17,710 bases of DNA from an uncultured Campylobacter sp. (GTDB lineage Bacteria; Campylobacterota; Campylobacteria; Campylobacterales; Campylobacteraceae). Position numbers and translations under genes: made by a program. Below are positions 7,074 through 13,375 of the stretch, in pieces. Each line of letters begins with the position of its first letter. The first letter of the stretch is position 1. The stretch lies in contig NZ_CALKTS010000015.1 of the NCBI RefSeq assembly GCF_937997595.1, positions 1 to 17,710 of the forward strand, read 5' to 3'. The notes below the pieces were generated by a model that was not told where the DNA came from, made no database searches, and worked only from the letters and a program-made list of their open reading frames with translations.

Positions 7074-7782
7074 AATTGTCCTTTTAAATTTTGCTTTTTA
7101 AAATTTTACCGCTTATTTTAATTAGGGCATCTGCTCGCGTGCGAAAATTTTAAATTTCGTTCGTGCATGTAGAATTAATTTGCCCGCCTACACGAAATCA
7201 GTTCTACTCGCTCGCCACAAAAATTTTGCTCACTAACGTAAGAATTTTAAAATTCTACTCATTTGCGTAAAAATTTTAAAATTTTGCTCGCCTGCGCGGA
7301 GTTTTCAAACCCGTCCGCAAACGCACGGCATTTTGCGCGAGTGGCAGTCGTTGTGTCTCGCCCAAATTTATGCACTGCGACTTACTGCGAGCATCTTGCT
7401 AAATTTAAACTCGCTTACCGAAAGCTTAAAATTTAGATTTGCCGTGCTGCCTTACATATACATCGCGCCTTAAAATTTTAAATCCGCTTCGTCGCAAAAT
7501 TTTACTGCGCCGTTATAAATTTGCTACGCCGCCGCGCCTTTAAGATTTAAAACCTCTTTTAGCGCACCGTTTGTTTTAAAAATTTAGCTTCATTGCGCCA
7601 CAAAATTTTACGCCAAATTCTGCCCGCCGCTCTTTATGCTATAAAATTCCGCGCAATCCTTTTTTTCTGCGCTATGAAATTTTACTTTACGTCTAGCCGC
7701 CGTAAATTCTAACACCACGAAATTTTACCTTTCGCCTAGATGCCGCAAATTTCACGTCATTTTTGCGTTGCGCCCTCGAGAG
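7074..7782. repeat. 709-bp spacer filled with AATTT-type repeats
   Basis: No coding frame is supported on either strand apart from the pgpA ribosome binding site at 7079-7083. The whole stretch is a chain of AAATTT/AAAATTTT tracts separated by short words rich in CGC, GCC and TCGC. It includes a clearer tandem repeat at about 7221-7307. Confidence 0.65.
7221..7307. repeat. 29-bp imperfect tandem repeat, three copies
   Basis: Units begin AAATTTTGCTC at 7221, AAATTCTACTC at 7250 and AAATTTTGCTC at 7279, exactly 29 bp apart. Each is followed by a short pyrimidine-rich stretch, and the first two share CGTAA and a trailing AATTTTAA. A degraded earlier copy may lie around 7192. There are no intervening unique spacers, so this is not a CRISPR. 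Confidence 0.6.
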
Positions 7783-9690
7783 CTACGTCTTTAGCGCGCT
7801 GGTTTGGTACAGCTGCATAAGCTGCTCGTAAAACTCGCTCTCGCCGTGGCTCTGCAAGATCCCGCTGTTTGGAAAAAGCTCGTCGTAGAGCTTTTGCAGA
7901 TCTGAAAACCGCGCGGGAAAGAGCTCGCTTAAAATCATCGCCGAGATCTCTTTACGCATAAAAATCGCGGGTGGCAAAATCCCCGCGCGCAGCAGTGCTT
8001 TTAGATTTTGCGTGCGGTAATGCACGTGATGATGAGCGCCGTGAGGGCAGTTTTTGGTGCTTACTAGCACCTTACACTTCTCGCAATAGACGTATTCGGG
8101 CATCAGCAAAATCTCGATTTCGCCGCGCTTTTGATACTCGTCCAGCACCGAATGCACGCCGCCACCTTCGAAAAATAGCTCCATATTTGCGTGATTTTGC
8201 CCAAAAATTATTTTGTTTATACCTAAATTTTTTGCGATTGCGCACTGCAGTGCGGGCTTGTCGTCAAAAATCGCAAGCGAGCCCAGATCGATCATCATGG
8301 CGCGTTGCGCAACCAAAAAATTTTGCAGTAAATACCTTAGCGTTTTTTTGCGTAGCTCGTAGGGCAGGGCATCCGCGCTGCTCGTGCCAGTTAAAAAAAT
8401 CACCACGAAATCCGCCTTGTCGATCATATGCCTAATCAGCCGCTCATGCACGCGGTGGATCGGATCGGCGCAGGTAAAAAACGCTGAAATTTTAGGCGCG
8501 GCAAGCGAGCTTGCGACTTTTTTTATGCGCGCGATTTGCTCTGCAAGACCATTTTTTAGCAGTGTGATGCGCCCCTGCACCGCAGTTTGCTCTGCGTATG
8601 CGTTTTGAAACACCGAGTCTGCGACCTCGCTTGCGCTTGGGGCATAAACGTCGCTAACGTCTATGCGCGCGACAAGCTCACAATAGGCGGGATTTGCAGC
8701 GGAATTTTTGATGAAATTTTCGGTGGAATTTGAGATAAAATTTCCCGCCGAATTTGCTACGGATTTTGCATCTGCGCTGCAAACGCGATTGAGTGCGGAA
8801 TTTTCGGCAAAGCTCTGCGCGGAATTTACCGCAGAATTTGCACTGGAGCTTTTCGCCAAATCCAAAGCGGCGTTTTTCGCAGATTTTGTATCTGCGCTAC
8901 AAGTAAAAGTTTGATCATGGCACGCAGCAAGACTTTCTATATGGTCTAAGTCCTTGCTTGTGGCCTTTATAGTGCTTTGCGCACTTGCATTGCGCGCTAA
9001 ATCTGCGCCGCTTTTCGCAAAACTCTGCTCGTTTTGCGCCGCGGCAGAAACTCCATCCTGCAAGTTGAGCGATCCTTTAGCTAGCAAATACGCGCCACTT
9101 TCGCCGCTAAGCGAATTTTTGGCGCGTTCAGCTATGCCGTCCTTGCTAAGATAAAGCTCCAAAATATCGCCCTTTTTTGCGTCCGCGCAGGAAAAAACGA
9201 AATTTATGCCGCAGATGCTAAGCTTGCTTGGGCGCAGTAGCTCGCAGTTCTTGCCGAAAGCGCCGTTTGCGAGCAGGCTCAAGACGTTTAGGTCGGAGCG
9301 CGAGATCACTATCTTGCGGATTTGCGTTGCGCCATTATTTGTGCCTTTGCTCTCGCTTCCGGCTTGCTCTGCTTTTAAATTTCTTGCCGCGTCCTTAGCT
9401 CGCGCCTCGTCTTTTCTGGCATTACTAGCTTTTGACATTTTTAAATTCCGCATTGTTTTTAAATCACGCTTTGCTTTTGAGTTCTGTGATGCTTTTAAAT
9501 TTTGCTTCGCTTCTAAATTCTGCGCCGCGTCACTCGAAGCTTTTGCGATGTTTAGAGGTTTTGTGCCGCTTGAAATCCCTTCGCTTTCAAGCGGTTTTAT
9601 TTCGTTTAAATTGCCGGTATCGCGTGAAATTTCTGTCCCGTCTGCGATCCATGCCGAGCGCGCGCGGCTATTTTTTTCTTGCGATGCCAT
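7783..9690 (-). CDS. ATP-sulfurylase-like protein interrupted by repeat-encoded segments
   Basis: The C-terminal half matches the ATP sulfurylase (sulfate adenylyltransferase) catalytic fold: DPIHRVHERLIR replaces the family NPxHRxHE nucleotide site, then LPYELRKKTLRYLL, IIFGQNHANME (family GRDHAG), a zinc-type YCEKCK...NCPHG cluster, and a RAGILPPAIFMRKEI tail typical of the family. An N-terminal PUA-like domain (starting near IRKIVISRSDLNVLSLLANG) is also visible but is split. Its first part ends at AYLLAKGSL and resumes about 130 residues later at CELVARIDVSDVYAP. The intervening segment, and about 100 residues before the domain, are low-complexity. The start is ATG 9688-9690 (AAAAGGA at 9697-9703), not the longer ORF from 9732; it gives 635 aa and overlaps the regulator gene by 23 nt. 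Location matches what I recall as Cj1609. Sulfate activation is not proven; no partner genes of that pathway are nearby. Confidence 0.85.
   Translation of the reverse strand: MASQEKNSRARSAWIADGTEISRDTGNLNEIKPLESEGISSGTKPLNIAKASSDAAQNLEAKQNLKASQNSKAKRDLKTMRNLKMSKASNARKDEARAKDAARNLKAEQAGSESKGTNNGATQIRKIVISRSDLNVLSLLANGAFGKNCELLRPSKLSICGINFVFSCADAKKGDILELYLSKDGIAERAKNSLSGESGAYLLAKGSLNLQDGVSAAAQNEQSFAKSGADLARNASAQSTIKATSKDLDHIESLAACHDQTFTCSADTKSAKNAALDLAKSSSANSAVNSAQSFAENSALNRVCSADAKSVANSAGNFISNSTENFIKNSAANPAYCELVARIDVSDVYAPSASEVADSVFQNAYAEQTAVQGRITLLKNGLAEQIARIKKVASSLAAPKISAFFTCADPIHRVHERLIRHMIDKADFVVIFLTGTSSADALPYELRKKTLRYLLQNFLVAQRAMMIDLGSLAIFDDKPALQCAIAKNLGINKIIFGQNHANMELFFEGGGVHSVLDEYQKRGEIEILLMPEYVYCEKCKVLVSTKNCPHGAHHHVHYRTQNLKALLRAGILPPAIFMRKEISAMILSELFPARFSDLQKLYDELFPNSGILQSHGESEFYEQLMQLYQTSALKT
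8683..9069 (-). repeat. 12-bp repeat encoding tetrapeptides (NSAx) inside the ATP-sulfurylase-like gene
   Basis: AATTT words start at 8703, 8715, 8727, 8739 and 8751, and again in the same 12-bp register at 8799, 8823 and 8835; 8763 and 8883 carry the variant ATTTT. On the coding strand this reads as four-residue units: NSAV, NSAQ, SFAE, NSAL ... NSAG, NFIS, NSTE, NFIK, NSAA. The block separates two halves of the PUA-like domain (after AYLLAKG, before CELVARID). Confidence 0.75.
9325..9621 (-). repeat. Low-complexity N-terminal segment with an 18-bp repeat encoding hexapeptides
   Basis: The repeat word (AAATT or close variant) begins at 9443, 9461, 9479, 9497 and 9515, exactly 18 bp apart. 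On the coding strand it gives six-residue units: QNLEAK, QNLKAS, QNSKAK, RDLKTM, RNLKMS. The flanking residues are Lys/Ala/Ser-rich and not conserved-looking. This precedes the PUA-like domain of the ATP-sulfurylase-like protein. Confidence 0.7.
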
Positions 9691-10531
9691 ATTTTTTCCT
9701 TTTCTCCCAAAGCGATTTTCGAGAAATCCCAAGTGCCGCCGCCAGATCGGAGTCGAAATACTCGTCTTGGTGCGCTACGATCGTGAGCTTTACGTATTCT
9801 TCGATGCTTAAAATTTCACTGCGTTCTTTGCTGCTGCCAAGCGTAATTTCGTCGTTAAAGCCCTTTTGCGCGCCGATAGATCCGGCGATTACGCGCATGG
9901 ATTTGGTTTTGCTTAGAAATTTTTCCTTCTGTGCGCCGCTTAGGCTATCAAAATCTGGTGCGTAAAAAATCTCCGCGCCGCGTTCTAGCAGTTCAGGGCT
10001 TTGCGCGGATAGAATTTTAAGGCGCGATTTTAGCGCAAGCGCGATCTTAAATACCGCCGCAGCTCGCGCTGCCGCATCGCCGCGCAAAAGAAGCGGAAAT
10101 TTTATCTGCGCTAAACGCGCGGGCGGTATTTCGCACGAAAGAGAGATCTCTTTAAGCAACGCTTCGTAGGCTTCGTTTTGCGATTTTAGCGAGCGAAACT
10201 GCGCGTAATGCTCGATCTTTTTGATGAGCTCCTCTATCATAAATGGCTTTTGGATATAATCCGTCGCGCCCGCTTTTACGGGGTTTAGCACTGTTTCGCT
10301 ATCGACGTAGGCGACCATCAAAATTATGATCGAGCGCCTAAATTTCTCGATCAGCGGATAAAAGCTCGCGCCGCTCCAGCTCGTAGAGAGCAGCACCGCC
10401 TCAAACTCCTCCGCAAGGCCCGCCGCGGCTGCTAAACTCGCCGCGTTAGTGCATTCATGCCCCAGCGCGCCAAGCTTGTTTGCGATACTTTGAGCAAGAT
10501 AGCTTTCGCTCTCGATTATTAAAATTTTCAT
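9668..10531 (-). CDS. Atypical orphan response regulator of the HP1021 type
   Basis: A 287-aa protein with an N-terminal receiver domain (residues 1-118), a middle region, and a C-terminal helix-turn-helix (DLAAALGISRKSLWEKRKKY, about 262-281). The phospho-acceptor Asp is replaced: the strand-3 end reads AVLLSTSWSG, putting Ser49 where family members have Asp, and the acidic pair near residue 7 is ESE. The conserved Lys is kept (IQKPF, Lys95). HP1021 of Helicobacter pylori and its C. jejuni homologue (Cj1608, from memory) share these traits and the position after ispDF; HP1021 is a phosphorylation-independent regulator reported to act at oriC and in redox responses. The ATG overlaps the ispDF stop (10528-10531), so translation is coupled. 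No cognate kinase gene is present in the window. Confidence 0.9.
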   Translation of the reverse strand: MKILIIESESYLAQSIANKLGALGHECTNAASLAAAAGLAEEFEAVLLSTSWSGASFYPLIEKFRRSIIILMVAYVDSETVLNPVKAGATDYIQKPFMIEELIKKIEHYAQFRSLKSQNEAYEALLKEISLSCEIPPARLAQIKFPLLLRGDAAARAAAVFKIALALKSRLKILSAQSPELLERGAEIFYAPDFDSLSGAQKEKFLSKTKSMRVIAGSIGAQKGFNDEITLGSSKERSEILSIEEYVKLTIVAHQDEYFDSDLAAALGISRKSLWEKRKKYGIARKK

Positions 10532-11850
10532 ACGTCCTGCGCCTTTGCTGCGTGCTTTTGCCAGTCGTAAAATTTCAAGCTTACCGTAGCCTGCGCGGCG
10601 ATACCCTCGCTTCTGCCCGTAAATCCCAGCCCTTCGGTCGTGGTCGCTTTGACATTGACGCGCGCGCAGTTTAAAATTTCGCTTAAAACCTCTTGCATCT
10701 GCGCTTTGTAAGCACCGATCTTCGGGCGTTGCGCGATGATCGTAATATCGGCGTTTACGAGCTCGTAGCCGTAGCCTCTGACGCGCCGCATTACCTTTCG
10801 TAACAGCTCCTTGCTGTCCGCGCCTTTAAATTTGGCGTCGCTATCGGGGAAAAGCTCGCCGATGTCGCGCAGCATCGCCGCGCCGCAAATAGCGTCGATT
10901 AGGGCATGGATCGCTACGTCGCCGTCGCTGTGCGCGATCAGCGCGAACTCGCACGGGATCTGCACGCCGCCGAGCACGATGCCCGCGCCTTTTTCAAGCG
11001 CATGCACGTCGTAACCCGTACCGCAGAAGATATCGCGCGAGCAGGGTTTTAAATTTAACGCCGCCAGATCGCTTACTCGCGTGATCTTAAGTGCGCCTGC
11101 TTCGCCTTTTATAAATTCCAATCGTCCGCTCGCGCTACCGACTGCCGCGCTATCGTCGGTAAAAATTTCGCTTCCCTCAAGCGCCTTTTTAAGCAGCGCC
11201 GTGCGCGAAAGCTGCGGCGTTTGGATGAGGCGTAGCTCCTCTCGCTCCACAATGCGCTCGCCGAGGTAGGTCGTGTCGTTTACGCCAAGATATGGGCTGA
11301 TACAGTCCGCGCCTCCTAAATTTCGTATCAGCGAAGAGATTAGCCCTGGCGAAATTTGCGCGCGTGCTACGTCGCTTACGAGCACGAGCTCGCTATCTAT
11401 GAGCTGCAGCGCGTTTTTTAGCGAGCTTTGGCGATTTGCGCCGCCGGGGGCGAAGTGAAATTTTAAATTTGAAGAGCCACATTCATCTGCGCTGCATCCG
11501 ACTTGAGCTTTAAAATTTTCCGCGCTCCGCGGCTTGCTTGCGTCGTTTAGATCATCTGCGCCGCATTCGATCCCGCCCTGCTTTCTTTGAAATTTATACT
11601 CGCTCGTGCCGCACTCCGCGCTTTCGCCGCGCGCCGAGGCCAAGCTACACGCATAGAGGCGCTCGCAATAGCTCACGTCCTCCTCGTTTACGGCGATTAC
11701 GATTTTTTTAAATGGGTGCGCCCGCGCAATGCTCTGCGCGACGTATTGCCAAAGCGGCAGCTCGCCCACGCGCAACCATTGCTTTTTGACGCTTAGCTCA
11801 AACCTGCTCGAATCGCCCGCGGCGAGCAAAATCAGCGATATATCTTTCAA
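10528..11850 (-). CDS. ispDF: Bifunctional IspD/IspF isoprenoid-precursor enzyme with an insert in IspD
   Basis: IspD makes CDP-methylerythritol from MEP and CTP; IspF cyclises the later intermediate to the 2,4-cyclodiphosphate. IspD motifs: LAAGDSSRF (8-16), Lys22/23, GGANRQSSLKNAL (136-148), SDVARA (159-164), IQTPQ (209-213). IspF motifs: GTGYDVHAL with metal ligands Asp281 and His283, AHSDGDVAIHALIDAI with His315, and KATTTEGLGFTGR (401-413). Fusion of the two is normal in Campylobacter and Helicobacter. The protein is 440 aa; the C. jejuni enzyme is about 370 as I recall. The excess is a Cys/Ser/Glu-rich segment at about 68-130, between YCERLYA and FHFAPGG. The start is TTG at 11848-11850, with AAGGA at 11857-11861 (6-nt spacing) and a TATAAT at 11878-11883 on the minus strand. 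Confidence 0.95.
   Translation of the reverse strand: MKDISLILLAAGDSSRFELSVKKQWLRVGELPLWQYVAQSIARAHPFKKIVIAVNEEDVSYCERLYACSLASARGESAECGTSEYKFQRKQGGIECGADDLNDASKPRSAENFKAQVGCSADECGSSNLKFHFAPGGANRQSSLKNALQLIDSELVLVSDVARAQISPGLISSLIRNLGGADCISPYLGVNDTTYLGERIVEREELRLIQTPQLSRTALLKKALEGSEIFTDDSAAVGSASGRLEFIKGEAGALKITRVSDLAALNLKPCSRDIFCGTGYDVHALEKGAGIVLGGVQIPCEFALIAHSDGDVAIHALIDAICGAAMLRDIGELFPDSDAKFKGADSKELLRKVMRRVRGYGYELVNADITIIAQRPKIGAYKAQMQEVLSEILNCARVNVKATTTEGLGFTGRSEGIAAQATVSLKFYDWQKHAAKAQDV
11461..11649 (-). repeat. Repeat-containing insert in the IspD part of ispDF
   Basis: This codes for about 63 residues (CSLASARGESAEC to ADECGSSNLK) that interrupt IspD between its nucleotide-binding half and the GG...SLK motif. 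A 19-bp direct repeat, TCATCTGCGCTGCATCCGA at 11483-11501 and TCATCTGCGCCGCATTCGA at 11552-11570, differs at two positions. The 13-mer CATCTGCGCTGCA (11484-11496) is identical to 8769-8781 inside the ATP-sulfurylase-like gene. Confidence 0.65.
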
Positions 11851-11877
11851 ATTTTATCCTTGAAATTTTGTTACGAA

Positions 11878-11883
11878 ATTATA
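11878..11883 (-). promoter_or_regulatory. -10 element for the ispDF operon
   Basis: The minus strand reads TATAAT at 11883-11878. The predicted start near 11871 leaves a leader of about 20 nt before the TTG start codon. A word one mismatch from the HP1021-box consensus as I recall it, TGTTACG at 11869-11875, sits at the start site; binding is speculative. Confidence 0.5.
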
Positions 11884-11922
11884 CGTATTAAAAATGAAAG
11901 CAAAATTAATCGCGGCTTGCGC

Positions 11923-11979
11923 GCTGAAATATCTTAAGCTTAAGCGTAAATTTACACGGCGCGGCGGCGAAATTTCAGC
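11923..11979. promoter_or_regulatory. Nested palindromes between ispDF and thiC
   Basis: A perfect 12-bp palindrome CTTAAGCTTAAG lies at 11933-11944. It is enclosed by an 8-bp inverted repeat GCTGAAAT (11923-11930) and ATTTCAGC (11972-11979). Also, GTTACGAAA occurs at 11870-11878 and 11984-11992. This may be an operator region or a structured leader for thiC. The consensus words of a TPP riboswitch are not present. Confidence 0.35.
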
Positions 11980-12031
11980 TTACGTTACGAAAATAAACGG
12001 CAAAAGAAAAGTAAGGATTAATGAAATTTGT

Positions 12032-12039
12032 TATATTAT
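12032..12039 (+). promoter_or_regulatory. Probable -10 element for thiC
   Basis: TATATTAT lies about 30 bp upstream of the thiC ATG (12068) in a T-rich context, TTTGTTATATTATACG. The exact hexamer (TATATT or TATTAT) cannot be settled by eye. If used, the leader is about 20-25 nt and excludes the palindromes at 11923-11979. Confidence 0.4.
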
Positions 12040-12067
12040 ACGCGCATTTTTAAGAAGCGAGGCGAAA

Positions 12068-13375
12068 ATGACCGAAAGCTGCGTAACGCAGATCTATTTT
12101 GCAAAAAGAGGTGAAGTGACGCCGCAGATGAGAGAGGTTGCGCAAAGCGAGCGCATGGACGTGCGGGTTCTGTGTGATCTCATCGCGCAAGGAAGAGCGA
12201 TCATCCCCGCAAACGTTAATCATAAAAGCTTAAAACCCATCGGCATAGGGCGCGCGCTGCGGTGCAAGATCAACGCAAACATCGGCTCCTCGGGCACGAC
12301 GAGCGATATTGAGGGCGAGTTGGAAAAGCTTGAAGCGTGCTTAAAATACGGCGCCGATACGGTGATGGATCTAAGCACGGGCGGCGATTTGGACGAGATC
12401 CGCGCCGCGATAATCGAGCGCTCGCCCGTACCCATAGGCACGGTGCCGATCTATCAGATGATCCATGAGCTGGGCGATATTAAAAATTTAAAAACGAGCG
12501 CTATTCTTAGCACGATCGAGAAGCAGGCGCGGCAGGGAGTGGATTATTTCACGATCCACGCAGGCTTTAAGCTCGAGTTTATGCCGCTGCTGTCCCGTCG
12601 CAAGATGGGTATCGTAAGCAGAGGCGGCTCGCTGATAGCGTCGTGGATGATGAAATTTCACAAGCAAAACCCATTCTACGAAGCGTTTGATGAAATTTGC
12701 GACATCTGCGCCGCCTACGACGTATCGCTATCTCTGGGAGACGGTTTGCGCCCGGGCTGCTTATACGACGCGACCGATAAAGCGCAGCTTAGCGAGCTTG
12801 AAATTTTAGGCGAGCTAGCCCTGCGCGCGAATGAAAAAAACGTGCAGGTGATGATCGAGGGGCCGGGGCATATCCCATTTAACGAGATTGAGCTTAATAT
12901 GCAGCTAGAGCGCAAGCTCTGCCGCGACGCGCCATTTTACGTGCTGGGGCCGCTTCCGACCGACATCGGTGCGGGCTACGATCACATCAGCTCGGCTATC
13001 GGTGGGACGATGGCTGCGTATTGCGGCGCCAGCATGCTCTGCTACGTAACGCCCAAGGAGCATCTGGGGCTTCCCAATGCACGCGACGTCAGAGAGGGCA
13101 TCATCGCGCATAAGATCGCCGCTCACGCCGCGGACGTCGCGCTAGGCAAAGCGGGCGCGATAGAGCGCGATCACGAGATGAGCGATGCGAGGTATAATTT
13201 TGATTGGAACAGGCAGTTTGAGCTTAGCTTCGATCCAGATCATGCGCGCGAGCTGCATGATGAGAGCCTGGGCGATGAAATTTACAAGGGCGCGAAGTTT
13301 TGCTCGATGTGCGGGCCGAAATTTTGCGCATATAAAATCAGTAGAAATTTAACCGAAAATAAGGAGAAAGAATGA
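12068..13375 (+). CDS. thiC: Phosphomethylpyrimidine synthase ThiC
   Basis: ThiC is a [4Fe-4S] radical-SAM enzyme that rearranges aminoimidazole ribotide into HMP-P, the pyrimidine half of thiamine. The sequence shows NVNHKSLKPIGIG, KINANIGSS, DTVMDLSTGGDL, TIHAG, SRGGSLIASWM, SLGDGLRPGC, MIEGPGHIP, LGPLPTDIGAGYDHI and the C-terminal cluster motif CSMCGPKFC (Cys412, 415, 420). The longest ORF starts at 11894, but its first 58 residues do not belong to the family. The ATG at 12068 has GAGG at 12059-12062 and gives 435 aa, the normal length. The stop overlaps the ATG of mrp by 4 nt. No TPP riboswitch was found upstream, so regulation by thiamine, if any, works differently here. Confidence 0.96.
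   Translation: MTESCVTQIYFAKRGEVTPQMREVAQSERMDVRVLCDLIAQGRAIIPANVNHKSLKPIGIGRALRCKINANIGSSGTTSDIEGELEKLEACLKYGADTVMDLSTGGDLDEIRAAIIERSPVPIGTVPIYQMIHELGDIKNLKTSAILSTIEKQARQGVDYFTIHAGFKLEFMPLLSRRKMGIVSRGGSLIASWMMKFHKQNPFYEAFDEICDICAAYDVSLSLGDGLRPGCLYDATDKAQLSELEILGELALRANEKNVQVMIEGPGHIPFNEIELNMQLERKLCRDAPFYVLGPLPTDIGAGYDHISSAIGGTMAAYCGASMLCYVTPKEHLGLPNARDVREGIIAHKIAAHAADVALGKAGAIERDHEMSDARYNFDWNRQFELSFDPDHARELHDESLGDEIYKGAKFCSMCGPKFCAYKISRNLTENKEKE

Noticed and set aside
7221..7307. Possible CRISPR array
   Set aside because: The 29-bp units follow each other directly and have no unique spacers; no cas gene is present in the window.
8708..8914. Plus-strand open frame with AEF/ADF repeats opposite the ATP-sulfurylase-like gene
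   Set aside because: It is the antisense shadow of the 12-bp repeat; there is no ribosome binding site, and the minus-strand frame carries the conserved domains.
9691..9732. 14-residue N-terminal extension of the ATP-sulfurylase-like protein (start at 9732)
   Set aside because: The ATG at 9690 has AAAAGGA at ideal spacing; the extension only reads through the end of the regulator gene and that site.
11894..12067. 58-residue N-terminal extension of ThiC
   Set aside because: It does not match the family, spans the likely promoter region, and the ATG at 12068 has a ribosome binding site and gives the normal length.
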